A stretch of DNA of 64,000 nucleotides from Myxococcus qinghaiensis (GCF_024198215.1 NZ_JAKCFA010000004.1:310001-374000), one strand, 5' to 3'. Numbered from the stretch's first letter, positions 12,301 through 19,925 are shown. The notes: generated by a model not told the origin, from the sequence alone. A program made the numbers and translations.

Positions 12301-13607
12301 CAGTTCTTGCCTCCGGAGAGCTTGTTGTACTGGAAGTTGCTCTCGCCCTGGAAACGGGAGCTGAGCACCGGCGTGTTGTCCGGGCGCCTCGTCGTCTCGT
12401 AGGACCAGATGCTCGCGCACTCGGCGAACAGGCCGTTGCCGCGCTGGTTGGTGAAGTACTCGATGTTGTTGAGCGCGTTCTCCCGCTGCGTCGTCGCGCC
12501 GTCGCCGTTGGCCACGTACTCGGGACGACCGATGTTGCCAATCTCCCAGTGGGGCGCCCAGAACACCTTGTAGCGGGGCTTGGTGGTGACGGGGTCCACC
12601 GCGTTGAGCAGGCCGTTCTTGAAGGTGGAGGTGGAGACGAGGTCCGCGTTGGCGTGGAGCGCGTCGTAGATGAGGCCGGGCTTCTTGTTGTTGAGGGTGC
12701 AGCCGGACGTCGTCCCCTCGGGGCAGCCGCCGGCCCCCGGGAAGTCCAGGCCCGCGTTGCGCAGGTAGTCGTCCAGCATGCCGCCCTTCACCAGGGGGTC
12801 CCCGCCGCTGTTCGTCCCGTCGGACAGGTCCAGCAGGGCGATTTTCGGCGGGACGCGGTTGATGCGGCGGGCCACCGGCGCGGTGAACTCGATGGTGGAC
12901 TGGTGCATGCGCACGTAGTGGCAGCCGCTGTTGTTGGTGAAGACGGCGCAGTCGCTCGTCTTCGGGCACGTGGTGCGGAACTTCTCCGGGGACAGGTCGC
13001 CGGAGCCCGAGCGGATGAAGTCGATGGCGCGCCGCGCGTCCGCCGCGTCGATGATGAACGCGCCACCCATGTACCGCACGGTGCTGAAGCGCGGGCCGGT
13101 GACGCTGTTGTTCAGCGTGGTGGCGGTGAAGTACGGGCGCGCTTCGTTGGCCGTGGTGGTGAAGTTGTCGATGTTCCCGTTGGGATACAGGCCGCTGGTG
13201 GGCAGGGCCATGCCGTAGTTCACCGGCACCACCGGCTGCTCCGTGTTGTTGGTGATGGTGAAGTCGCAGCCGTCGTTCCACTTCGCGTCGCCGACGGGCG
13301 CTGGCGGCGTGTGGCGGTTGGTGGGCACGCACCGGTTGGGCGAGGCCTTCAAATCATTGATGGCCAGGTACACCGTTATCGGCTGGCTGGCGTTGGGGCC
13401 GCCGGGCTGGTTCGACTGGAGGATGCGCCACACCAGGCCGTACGCGGACAGCGAGCCGCAGCCGCGCTGGAAGGTGGCCTGCTCGGGGATGATGAGCGCG
13501 CCGCGGCTGAAGGTGACCAGGTCCGTCGCCGAGGCGGGCAGCGCCACCAGCAAGGACAGCGCGAGCAGCGCGCGCAGCGGCGTGAAAGAAGGGGGCCGAG
13601 GAGTCAT
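9360..13607 (-). CDS. pilY1: PilY1/PilC-type pilus tip and assembly protein
   Basis: 1415 residues from the ATG at 13607, followed by a clear Sec signal peptide (about 1-28, ending LPASA). The C-terminal half (about 830-1400) is the PilC/PilY1 beta-propeller domain, with blade-like repeats such as YAAGLDGQLHAFYVSGG, LFALDITNPLRPVLLWHLAG, FAIDAATGQKLWQWEQEF and LYVGDMEGRLWELDGATGQN, and it ends in RLLNWSQRFFE. Family members sit at the tip of type IV pili, bind calcium, promote extension and mediate adhesion. The N-terminal half is Asn/Asp/Gly-rich, and I see no clear von Willebrand MIDAS motif of the Pseudomonas type. It is first in the pilY1-pilV-pilW-pilX operon. M. xanthus is known to carry several such clusters. 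Confidence 0.9.
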   Translation of the reverse strand: MTPRPPSFTPLRALLALSLLVALPASATDLVTFSRGALIIPEQATFQRGCGSLSAYGLVWRILQSNQPGGPNASQPITVYLAINDLKASPNRCVPTNRHTPPAPVGDAKWNDGCDFTITNNTEQPVVPVNYGMALPTSGLYPNGNIDNFTTTANEARPYFTATTLNNSVTGPRFSTVRYMGGAFIIDAADARRAIDFIRSGSGDLSPEKFRTTCPKTSDCAVFTNNSGCHYVRMHQSTIEFTAPVARRINRVPPKIALLDLSDGTNSGGDPLVKGGMLDDYLRNAGLDFPGAGGCPEGTTSGCTLNNKKPGLIYDALHANADLVSTSTFKNGLLNAVDPVTTKPRYKVFWAPHWEIGNIGRPEYVANGDGATTQRENALNNIEYFTNQRGNGLFAECASIWSYETTRRPDNTPVLSSRFQGESNFQYNKLSGGKNWDGRNCTDPDYMAQSQGSREACILYPNAGDPFSQMGDFRFNSVVGHTENYRVKYKDGVRRLAVSWYGHKDEHVYDNAAHVAEDNRRGHDFFTFNQKDNDPKKATIVYLAGHDFKQSVPGTRIVLNTLLNLGSEPLSSERALSAPVAFDDANGSDSNGTRALVLAATYDAVSGYPPGVDTYVHAQGSQWVFPYFPGHLRAHSLIGGDALGQGESELDAATLWDADAVLPMPRERNLFTYFGGQVKENPSLGAGLRAPRGVLQVGWKPQSVAGTAINANYGGSPNSNCVDVLKLGEAKNPDGTSRFDFVVSPTGDGVCDLQQAVQYSPQLAGTDFGQSMETVNKAKLASDFNAVAQLLQRVRGFCFATSTGHDGSGTPVLEPSDSQCNNDEADNRAHLGGFVHSAPAVVKASAYIPDRGAPRPTVAYAAGLDGQLHAFYVSGGARYAGPAETLSFPNVSPADSAFQKNWSASFSGGTTPPRGTELWSFLPATQLPWLRSNNARVNSAPVVMDVFADFVGSGKREWHTVLVANVGNPGRDLFALDITNPLRPVLLWHLAGSHAQTGAFPPHAPVELADRDTGGTQWAVKWKEKDARFLMAPQTDPGREPSGLYNYGGLGGTRGLSVGVVRQGLEPTYAVFVASSSSGAYGAPTFGMEVFAIDAATGQKLWQWEQEFTQSWVDNTAPTAPTVLTDTGGASRLYVGDMEGRLWELDGATGQNSNVLRLGPSCSETSPCKYSALDTDSTDTQRRPITTNVALARLPQTITTGTALKGYEGELVAMVGTGGADWVQPTAAGQVHLALLDRKRRLPMGEDGFKLNGSAITASGAHSLAEDQGVLQEPTPFPLSFAAPQHIYGNITVAGRTAYFSTAKGKLGDLMSVDGATKGNTWKLDLGNTATSAGAAATVLPGLSLANFGGVTVYHRDNGTTSQDFVVGLEVSRITNTRIDNTTTTGPSSPDETLRVNGQGGFIFRLLNWSQRFFE

Positions 13608-13757
13608 GGGGTGCTCCCACCGGGGGTGAGCCGACCCAAGCGGGTCAGCTTCGCCACCTGGTTGCACGCCATGTGCCCTGGCCTTCCGCGCGCCCGGCCC
13701 CAGTGGCACCCCGGGAAAATCCCAGTGCGCCTGTACGCTCGGGAAGCGCGCGGCTAT

Positions 13758-13787
13758 GCAAAGTTTGCGACTCCGCAAGCGCTTGCG
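13758..13787. promoter_or_regulatory. Two adjacent inverted repeats upstream of pilY1
   Basis: GCAAAGTTTGC (13758-13768) and the perfect 14-bp palindrome CGCAAGCGCTTGCG (13774-13787) are 5 bases apart. They lie 151 bases upstream of pilY1 and 32 bases past the stop of the ArfB-like gene. They may be operator sites with TTGCG half-sites, or a terminator of the ArfB-like gene. No T-run follows on either strand. Confidence 0.4.
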
Positions 13788-13818
13788 TAGCAGCGGCTTC
13801 AGCGGTGCGGGGCGGGTG

Positions 13819-14193
13819 TCACCAGTCCGACTTGCCCCGCAGCGTCTTCTTCTCCGACGTGCGCTTCTTGCCTTCCAGGCGTCGGCGCTTGGCGCCCGCG
13901 GTGGGGCGCGTGGCCCTGCGGACCTTGGGGACGAAGGTGAGGGCGCGCAGGCCCTCGCGGAGCCTGTCCAACGCGACGCCCTTGTTCTGGATCTGGCTGC
14001 GGCGCTCCGTCGCGGTGACGGACAGCTCCGTGGCCCCGTGGGTGAGGCGCACGCCGCTGGCCGTGGTGTTGCGGTGCTGGCCGCCCGGGCCCGAGGCGAT
14101 GAAGTAGTCGACCTCGCACGCCTTCAGCAGGGCCTCGTCATCGAGCGCCAGGGCGTCCAGCGCGGCTTGTCGGCGTATCGGTGAGGTGGTCAT
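13819..14193 (-). CDS. ArfB/YaeJ-like peptidyl-tRNA hydrolase (release-factor-like GGQ protein)
   Basis: 124 residues from the ATG at 14193. The catalytic GGQ loop is clear ([20 protein letters not shown]), followed by the RF-1 domain fold and a highly basic C-terminal tail rich in Lys and Arg. This is the arrangement of ArfB, whose tail enters the empty mRNA channel of a stalled ribosome while GGQ hydrolyses the peptidyl-tRNA. The protein is slightly shorter than the roughly 140 residues of ArfB and has no codon-recognition domain. It diverges from the YceI gene; the 256-base gap between them holds a strong palindrome. The upstream frame is also open but lacks release-factor sequence. Confidence 0.85.
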   Translation of the reverse strand: MTTSPIRRQAALDALALDDEALLKACEVDYFIASGPGGQHRNTTASGVRLTHGATELSVTATERRSQIQNKGVALDRLREGLRALTFVPKVRRATRPTAGAKRRRLEGKKRTSEKKTLRGKSDW

Positions 14194-14324
14194 GGCGTCT
14201 CTCAAGGTAGCCCTCGACGCCGGGCTCGTGCACCGACTGACTCGCTCCCGTCCGCCGCGTGCCCGGCCCCCGGAGCCACCCCTGTCTCCGCCCTCCGGCC
14301 GGGCATCTCTGGTTGAGAGGGTGG

Positions 14325-14343
14325 TCATATCAAATTGATATGA
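14325..14343. promoter_or_regulatory. Perfect AT-rich palindrome, probable operator of the YceI-pirin operon
   Basis: TCATATCAAATTGATATGA: two perfect 9-bp arms around a single A, in a very GC-rich genome. It lies 106 bases upstream of the YceI start and 132 bases upstream of the ArfB-like start, so it could control either or both. Size and symmetry suit a dimeric winged-helix repressor of MarR, HxlR or similar type. No regulator gene is adjacent. Confidence 0.6.
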
Positions 14344-14449
14344 ATGGGCGGCTCGTGGCGCCTGTTCTCTTGTGATTCCAGCAGGTTGAGTCATGGCCCG
14401 GCGGTTGCTCTATGGGTGGTCAGACGCGGCAAGCACGGGAGACACGAAC

Positions 14450-14998
14450 ATGAGCTTCAAGACCTGGACGCTGGATACGACGCACTCGACGGTGGGTTTC
14501 ATGGTCCGCCACATGGTGGTGGCGAAGGTGCACGGCCGCTTCACGCGGTTCGAGGGCAAGGTGGTGGTGAACGGGGATGACCTGGCGCAGGGCTCCGCGG
14601 AGGTGAAGATTGACGTATCGAGCATCGATACGGGCGTGGAGCAGCGTGACAACCACCTGCGCTCGCCGGACTTCTTCGACGTGGCGGCCTTCCCCAAGCT
14701 CATCTTCCGCAGCACGCGGGTGCAGGACGCGGGCAAGGGCCGCTACCGCGTGGTGGGTGACCTGACGATTCGCGACGTCACGCGCGAAGTCGTGCTGGAG
14801 ACGGAGCTGCTCGGGAAGGTGAAGGACCCGTGGGGCAACGAGCGGCTGGCCTTCCAGGCGAGCACCAGCATCGACCGCAAGGACTTCGGCCTCTCGTGGA
14901 ACCAGGCGCTGGAGGCAGGCGGGCTGCTGGTGGGTGAGCGTGTGGATATCACCCTGGACGTGCAGGCGGTGGCGGTGGCCGAGGAGAAGGCGGCGTGA
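14450..14998 (+). CDS. YceI-family lipocalin-like protein (cytoplasmic form)
   Basis: 182 residues from the ATG at 14450, chosen for the GGGAGA site 7-12 bases upstream. YceI signatures run the length: WTLDTTHSTVGFMVRHMVV at the start, then VHGRFTRFEGKV, SIDTGVEQRDNHLRSPDFFD and DLTIRDVTREVVLE. The fold is an extended lipocalin-like beta-barrel that binds long isoprenoid-like or amphiphilic ligands. There is no signal peptide, whereas E. coli YceI is periplasmic. The stop overlaps the GTG start of the pirin gene. YceI and pirin genes often sit together in bacteria under stress-responsive regulators, so the upstream palindrome is probably relevant. The ligand is unknown. Confidence 0.9.
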   Translation: MSFKTWTLDTTHSTVGFMVRHMVVAKVHGRFTRFEGKVVVNGDDLAQGSAEVKIDVSSIDTGVEQRDNHLRSPDFFDVAAFPKLIFRSTRVQDAGKGRYRVVGDLTIRDVTREVVLETELLGKVKDPWGNERLAFQASTSIDRKDFGLSWNQALEAGGLLVGERVDITLDVQAVAVAEEKAA

Positions 14999-15855
14999 AG
15001 AAGCCGACGACGGGACGCCCGCTCACCCGCAGGTCCGTGGCGGGCGGCCTGGTGGTCGGCGCTTCGGGCCTCGTGGGAAGCAGGCTCCTGTCGCGCCCCG
15101 CAACGCGGGGTGGGGTTGATGCATCTGAATTGCAATTAGAAAGGAAAGGGAGGCAGGCGATGATCTCCGTTCGAAATGCAGAGGAAAGAGGCCATGCCAA
15201 CCACGGCTGGTTGGACACGCACCACACGTTCTCCTTCGCGGACTACTACGACCCGGACTTCATGGGGTTCAGGTCCCTGAGGGTCATCAACGAGGACACG
15301 GTGGCGCCCAATCGCGGGTTCGGGATGCACCCGCACCGGGACATGGAAATCATCACCTACGTGCTGGGCGGCAAGGTGGAGCACCGCGACAGCATGGGGA
15401 CCGAGGCGGTCATCAAGCCCGGCGAGGTGCAGCGGATGAGCGCGGGGACGGGCGTGGTGCACAGCGAGATGAACAACTTCGGGGAGCCCCTGCACATGCT
15501 GCAGATCTGGGTCGTCCCGAACGAGAAGGGCCTGAAGCCGGGCTACGAGCAGAAGGCGTTCGACGCGAAGGAGCGTCAGGGCCGCTTCCGCGTCGTGGCG
15601 TCGCCGGACGGGCGCGAGGGCTCGCTGACGGTGCACCAGGACCTGGTGCTGCACGGCACGCTGTTGGGCGCGGGGGAGAAGGCGGAGTACGCGCTCGCTC
15701 CGGGACGGCACGCGTGGGTACAGGTGGCGCGGGGTGCGGGCACCCTGAACGGGGTGAAGGTGAAGGCGGGTGACGGAGTGGCGGTGTCGGCCGAGGACAC
15801 GCTGGTGCTCACCGCGGAGACGCCCGTGGAAGCGTTGCTGTTCGACATGGCCTGA
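14995..15855 (+). CDS. Pirin-family bicupin (YhhW-like), possibly with a twin-arginine leader
   Basis: From the GTG at 14995 (overlapping the YceI stop) the protein has 286 residues. Homology to pirin/YhhW starts at residue 56 (ISVRNAEERGHANHGWLD), where an ATG at 15160 has an ideal GGGAGG 6 bases upstream and would give 231 residues, exactly the usual YhhW length. The metal ligands of the N-terminal cupin are seen in GFGMHPHRDMEI and GVVHSEM. The first 40 codons are GC3-rich and coding-like and encode TRRSVAGGLVVGASGLVGS, which resembles a Tat signal, while codons 42-55 are AT-rich and contain a palindrome. Both a long exported form and a short cytoplasmic form are possible. Pirins include quercetin dioxygenases and redox sensors; the activity here is unknown. 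Confidence 0.87.
   Translation: MKKPTTGRPLTRRSVAGGLVVGASGLVGSRLLSRPATRGGVDASELQLERKGRQAMISVRNAEERGHANHGWLDTHHTFSFADYYDPDFMGFRSLRVINEDTVAPNRGFGMHPHRDMEIITYVLGGKVEHRDSMGTEAVIKPGEVQRMSAGTGVVHSEMNNFGEPLHMLQIWVVPNEKGLKPGYEQKAFDAKERQGRFRVVASPDGREGSLTVHQDLVLHGTLLGAGEKAEYALAPGRHAWVQVARGAGTLNGVKVKAGDGVAVSAEDTLVLTAETPVEALLFDMA
15128..15137. promoter_or_regulatory. Palindrome in front of the internal pirin start
   Basis: AATTGCAATT, a perfect 10-bp palindrome in an AT-rich pocket, 22 bases before the internal pirin ATG at 15160. It may mark a second regulated start for the short pirin form. Confidence 0.3.
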
Positions 15856-15895
15856 GCGCGACGAAACGCTCGGACGTACCTGGGCCGGGTGGCGA

Positions 15896-15910
15896 GGGCT
15901 TCATAAGCCC
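15896..15910. terminator. Small hairpin in the convergent gap after pirin
   Basis: GGGCTT-CAT-AAGCCC, a perfect 6-bp stem between the pirin stop and the stop of the convergent lipoprotein. No T-run; weak support. Confidence 0.35.
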
Positions 15911-15958
15911 CTGCTCCCCGGCCCTCGTGCGTTTCGAGGCGCGAGGGCTTCCCCTTGG

Positions 15959-16663
15959 CTAGCGGACGTTGAGCGTGAGGCCCGTCTTGACCTGGCGCCC
16001 GTCCTCGCTGGTGGCGACGATGGCGATGGGGATGGGGATGCGCGTGGTGCTGGTCTGCGTGTCGATGTTGAAGTTGACGGTGGTCTGCTCCGGCGTCACG
16101 ACGAGGGGCGTGGCGGTGATTCGCAGGGTGGGGGATTCGATGCTGAGGGTGACAGGGCCCGCGAAAGGCGCCGTCCGGGTGATGGTGACCCGGACGAACT
16201 CGCTCTGGCCCGCGAAGAGCTCCAGCTGTCGGTTCTCCAGGGCGATGGCGAAGTCCGGCTGCGTCTGGGGTGGAGGCTGGACCACGACGTAGAACGTGGC
16301 GCCCGACTCGATGTCATTCACGGCGTTCGTCGCCAGCAGCAGCATCCGCTGGGTGCCTGTCACCTGGATGTCCTGGGCGACGGTGAGGGTGACGGGGGTG
16401 GTGACGAGCGTCTCTCCGGCGGGGAGGACGACTTCGGGAGCCAGGGTGATGCCCTCGGGCTCGGACTCCAGGTTGACGCGCAGCTCCCCGAGCTCGTCTC
16501 CATCGCGCTCCAGGGTCAGGTCGAACTGAGCGGACTCGCCAGGCGCGAGGCTGACCACCTCGGGCGCGGTGATGAGGATCTGGTAGTACGGCGAGTTGCT
16601 GTTGCAGGAGGCGGCGAACAGGCAGCCGAGGATGAGGAGGCTTCGGCGGATGACGGGCATCAT
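15959..16663 (-). CDS. Lipoprotein with two Ig-like beta-sandwich domains, function unknown
   Basis: 234 residues. A lipoprotein signal peptide ends at Cys20 (LFAASC). The residue after it is Asn and not Asp, which by the E. coli rule favours the outer membrane. The remainder looks like two repeated all-beta domains of about 100 residues (about 30-125 and 135-234), each with ALENRQLELFAGQSEFVRVT- or VSLAPGESAQFDLTLERDG-type strands. This pattern is typical of Ig-like surface modules in myxobacterial lipoproteins. No enzymatic motif is present. It diverges from the secreted vWA gene across a 263-base gap in which I see no clear promoter. An adhesive or scaffolding role is only a guess. Confidence 0.75.
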   Translation of the reverse strand: MMPVIRRSLLILGCLFAASCNSNSPYYQILITAPEVVSLAPGESAQFDLTLERDGDELGELRVNLESEPEGITLAPEVVLPAGETLVTTPVTLTVAQDIQVTGTQRMLLLATNAVNDIESGATFYVVVQPPPQTQPDFAIALENRQLELFAGQSEFVRVTITRTAPFAGPVTLSIESPTLRITATPLVVTPEQTTVNFNIDTQTSTTRIPIPIAIVATSEDGRQVKTGLTLNVR

Positions 16664-16926
16664 GGTCGTGGATCTCCCGGGGTCGTCGCAGCATGAAACC
16701 GCCGCTCCCGCCGGGCAAGCCGGCTGGAGGGCCAGCGTGCGCGGAGCGACACCGGCGGAAGGTGGCGACGCATCAACCCTCGCGCCGCCCGGGCATTCCT
16801 AGGGGTGGGCGCGGGGCGTCGTGTCCGGGGCGTAGAACTTTGGGCGGGGTGATTCGTTCACTGGGACGAACGCGCGCGCAGACCTCTTCCCAGCTTCCCT
16901 CGCAGACCCCCTTCCCGGAGTACGTC

Positions 16927-18192
16927 ATGGACCTCAAGTCCCTGTCGCGGGCCATGCTGTCGGCCGCGCTCGCCACCACCTTGTCCGCTGCCCCCGCCCT
17001 GGCCGAGTCCGTCGTCCCCGAGCCTCCCAGCACCCGGGCCGCCAAGACGCCCCCTGCGGTGAAGCCCGCCCAGGAGCAGCCCCCGGTGGTGAAGCCCGCC
17101 CAGGAGCAGCCCCCGGTGGATGCGAAGGTGAAGGCGGCCCGCCCTGAAATCGAGGTGGTGTTCGTGCTCGACACGACGGGTTCGATGAGCGGCCTGCTGG
17201 AGGGCGCGAAGGCGAAAATCTACTCCATCGCGTCCCGCATCGCGCAGGGACGGCCCACCCCGCACCTGAAGGTCGGCCTGGTGGCGTACCGGGACGTGGG
17301 GGACGACTACGTGACGAAGCGGTTCGACCTGAGCGACGACCTGGACACGGTGTTCGCGAACCTGCGGCGCTTCGAGGCGGGCGGCGGCGGTGACACGCCC
17401 GAGCACGTGGGCCGTGGCCTGGGCGAGGCCGTGTCGAAGCTGTCGTGGAACCAGGACCGCTCGGTGATGAAGGCCATCTTCCTGGTGGGCGACGCGCCTC
17501 CGGCGAAGCACAACGACGACTGGGACTTCAAGTTCTGGGCGAAGCGCGCCCGGGAGCAGCACATCGTGGTGAACACCGTGCGCTGCGGCTCGGACGAGGA
17601 GACGCAGGTGGCGTGGAAGTACGTGTCGAAGCTGACGGACGGCACGTTCGACTCCATCGACCAGTCGGGCGGCATGGTGGCGGTGGCGACGCCGTACGAC
17701 GCGGAGCTGTCGAAGGTGAACGCGGCGCTGGCGTCGAAGACGCTCTACACCGGCAAGGCGGAGGTGCAGGCCGCGAACAAGGCCCGCGCGGACGCCATGG
17801 CGGAGCTGGCGCCGGAGGCCGCGGCCGAGCGCATCAGCTACATGCGCAAGACGAGCAGGGGGGGTAGTGGCTCGGCGGGAGCTCCCGCGCCGAGCAGCGC
17901 CCCCAAGGCCGTGGGCGGCGCGGTGGACCTGGTCGCCGCGCCCGCGTCGCTGGCGAGCGTGAGTGACGACGAGCTTCCCTCCGAGCTGAAGGGCCTGAGC
18001 GTGGAGGGACGGGCGAAGAAGGTGCAGCAGCTCTCCGACGAGAAGAAGGCGCTGGAGACGCAGGCCTCCAAGCTCGCCGCCGAGCGCGAGGCCTGGCTCG
18101 CGAAGAACCGTCCGGAGAAGGAGGACGCCTTCGACGCCAACGTGATGAAGGGCGTCAAGGCCCAGGCCGCGAAGCACGGCGTGACGTACTGA
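16927..18192 (+). CDS. Secreted von Willebrand factor type A domain protein
   Basis: 421 residues from the ATG at 16927, which is followed by a good Sec signal peptide (about 1-27, ending ALAE). A vWA domain occupies about 76-290. Its MIDAS begins DTTGSMSG at 82, with Thr and Asp further on (GGGGDTPEHV, LVGDAPPA), so metal-dependent ligand binding is likely. A Pro/Gln-rich linker holding two identical 10-residue repeats (VKPAQEQPPV) precedes the domain. The C-terminal 90 residues are charged and predicted coiled coil (QQLSDEKKALETQASKLAAE). It is alone on the plus strand, convergent with the ABC permease across a strong hairpin. The partner and role are unknown. Confidence 0.82.
   Translation: MDLKSLSRAMLSAALATTLSAAPALAESVVPEPPSTRAAKTPPAVKPAQEQPPVVKPAQEQPPVDAKVKAARPEIEVVFVLDTTGSMSGLLEGAKAKIYSIASRIAQGRPTPHLKVGLVAYRDVGDDYVTKRFDLSDDLDTVFANLRRFEAGGGGDTPEHVGRGLGEAVSKLSWNQDRSVMKAIFLVGDAPPAKHNDDWDFKFWAKRAREQHIVVNTVRCGSDEETQVAWKYVSKLTDGTFDSIDQSGGMVAVATPYDAELSKVNAALASKTLYTGKAEVQAANKARADAMAELAPEAAAERISYMRKTSRGGSGSAGAPAPSSAPKAVGGAVDLVAAPASLASVSDDELPSELKGLSVEGRAKKVQQLSDEKKALETQASKLAAEREAWLAKNRPEKEDAFDANVMKGVKAQAAKHGVTY
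17059..17118 (+). repeat. Two tandem 30-bp direct repeats inside the vWA gene
   Basis: Identical 30-base units at 17059-17088 and 17089-17118 encode VKPAQEQPPV twice. The absence of any synonymous change suggests a recent duplication or slippage. Confidence 0.9.
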
Positions 18193-18227
18193 GCCCTCGC
18201 CCCGCGCCACTCGCAGCAGACATCCGA

Positions 18228-18265
18228 GGGGCCGTGGTCCGCTTTCCCGAGCGGCCACGGCCCTT
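18228..18265. terminator. Bidirectional terminator between the vWA and ABC permease genes
   Basis: GGGCCGTGG + bulged T + CCGCT pairs with AGCGG + CCACGGCCC around a TTCCCG loop: 14 base pairs in the convergent gap. It can serve both genes. Confidence 0.65.
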
Positions 18266-18269
18266 CGAG

Positions 18270-19925
18270 CTATTCGCGCGTCACGGCCTGGAGGATGGCC
18301 TCGCGCCGCCGGTCCAGCAGGCGCAGCGCCAGGGGCAGCGAGGCCCGGTAGATGACCAGGTTGAGGCCCGCGCACAGGGCAATCATCGCCGCGGACTGCC
18401 AGGACGGGCCGTCCTTGCCCACCAGCTTCAGCGCCCAGCCAAAGGGCATGCAGCCGATGCTGGCCGCGAAGATGCCCAGCATGGACGCCGTCAACGGCAC
18501 CTTGTCGCGCCGCTTGAGGCTCGCGTGGAACTTCACCGGGAAGTACAGCGAGAGGAAGTTGCCGGCGGCCATCAAGATGGGCACCACGCCCAGCACCGCG
18601 GCCAGGGCGCAGGCGATATCCACCGCCGTCCCGAAGCCGAAGTACACGCGGTAGAAGACGGCCACCAGCAGCGCCATGCCGAGCGCCGCCGCCGCCTGCA
18701 CCTGGTTCTTCGCGCGCAGCACGTCCGCCAGGTTCAGCGGCGCCGCGAGGAACGCCGCGAAGCCCTGCCCGTCGTAGGCGAACGTGTTCTGGGAGAACGT
18801 CGACGCAATCACCACCGCGCCGTAGATGCACAGGCCGCCCATCAGCCACGCGTCCGCCGAGCCTCCCAGGAGGAAGACGAACAAGTCCCGTCCGGACAGG
18901 AGCTTGAGCAGGATGGCCAGGATGAAGGGCACCGACGCGAGCAGGCGCGCGCGGGGGTTGCGCCACAAGTCCAACGCCTCGCGCGTCACCAGCGTGGTGA
19001 AGCGGGTGCGCGTGCGCTCGAACGGGTTCTTGTCCTTCGCGTCCTTCTGCTGCGGCCCCGCGCGGCCCGACTGCCGGTGGAAGCGCATCAGCAGCGCGTA
19101 CGCCACCGTCATGCCCATGGCCGCGAAGAACAACAGGCCCAGCGCCTCCGCCATCGCCACGCGCGGACGGTACCAGGCGAGCTGTCCCAGGCCGTCTCCG
19201 AAGAAGCCCGGAGGAACGCGCCCCAGCGCCACCGCCGCGTTGATGATGAGCGACATGTCCAGCGCGTCCACGCCGTCCTCGCCCACCGCCGTCAGCCACG
19301 AGGTGTCGATGGGCGGGATGAACGACGCGGCGACCAGGAACGCCAAAAGGCCGCCGCCCATGATTTCGGCGCTGCGCTTCTCCCGCAGCACGTTGATGAC
19401 GGCGTACAGCGCAACCCGGCTCCACGCCGCGCACAGGAGCGCGAACAGCACGTAGAGCACCACCGCCAGCCACGGCGCCCACAGCGGGTAGACGGAGGCG
19501 AAGCCCAGCGCGGCGCCCGTGAGCGGCGCGTAGAACACCAGCGCGCGCGGCTCGAAGAGGCTGGCCACCGTGGAGGCGATGAGCAGGCGGAAGGGCGAAA
19601 TCGGAAACGCCGCGTACCGGCTCAGCTCCGAGTGGTCATCCACGCCGGCGGACAACAGCGGCCACGTCACCCACACGGAGAAGGTGACGAAGCACAGCAG
19701 GTTGAGGATGAAGTACGGCCAGACGTCGCTCTCCACGACGGGCTTGAGCCGCATCAGCGCGAAGAAGAACAGGCCGAAGAACACGCCTGGCGCGCTCGAC
19801 GCGAGGAACGAGCCCACCGCGAGCAGGCGGCTCTTGCCCGGCCCCTGGTTCAACCCGATGTTGAAGCGCAGCCCCCACAAGAGCCACAGGTGCCGGAAGA
19901 AGCCGGGAACGGCGGGGCGACTCAT
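18270..19925 (-). CDS. ABC-2 type transporter permease
   Basis: 551 residues with about ten to twelve hydrophobic helices, e.g. VFFGLFFFALMRL, YFILNLLCFVTFSVWVTWPL, LAVVLYVLFALLCAAW, LGLLFFAAMGMTVAYALLM and GMALLVAVFYRVYFGFG. It has no nucleotide-binding domain and overlaps the ATPase gene by 4 bases, so the pair forms one exporter. The sequence DDHSELSRYAAFPISPFRLL early in the protein resembles large ABC-2 permeases that export lipids, antibiotics or proteins of unknown nature. A membrane-embedded dimer with two ATPases is expected. The substrate cannot be read from the sequence. Confidence 0.83.
   Translation of the reverse strand: MSRPAVPGFFRHLWLLWGLRFNIGLNQGPGKSRLLAVGSFLASSAPGVFFGLFFFALMRLKPVVESDVWPYFILNLLCFVTFSVWVTWPLLSAGVDDHSELSRYAAFPISPFRLLIASTVASLFEPRALVFYAPLTGAALGFASVYPLWAPWLAVVLYVLFALLCAAWSRVALYAVINVLREKRSAEIMGGGLLAFLVAASFIPPIDTSWLTAVGEDGVDALDMSLIINAAVALGRVPPGFFGDGLGQLAWYRPRVAMAEALGLLFFAAMGMTVAYALLMRFHRQSGRAGPQQKDAKDKNPFERTRTRFTTLVTREALDLWRNPRARLLASVPFILAILLKLLSGRDLFVFLLGGSADAWLMGGLCIYGAVVIASTFSQNTFAYDGQGFAAFLAAPLNLADVLRAKNQVQAAAALGMALLVAVFYRVYFGFGTAVDIACALAAVLGVVPILMAAGNFLSLYFPVKFHASLKRRDKVPLTASMLGIFAASIGCMPFGWALKLVGKDGPSWQSAAMIALCAGLNLVIYRASLPLALRLLDRRREAILQAVTRE

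Noticed and set aside
12770-12860. DLSDGTNS in PilY1 as a von Willebrand MIDAS
   Set aside because: The required downstream Thr and Asp motifs and the surrounding fold pattern are missing.
9543-13790. 1415-codon open frame antisense to pilY1
   Set aside because: Repetitive Arg/Gly/Val/His composition, no signal or domain; pilY1 has a signal peptide and propeller repeats.
16850-16875. CGTTC-N8-GAACG repeat before the vWA gene
   Set aside because: Only 5-bp arms in GC-rich DNA; expected by chance and unlike the LexA motif.
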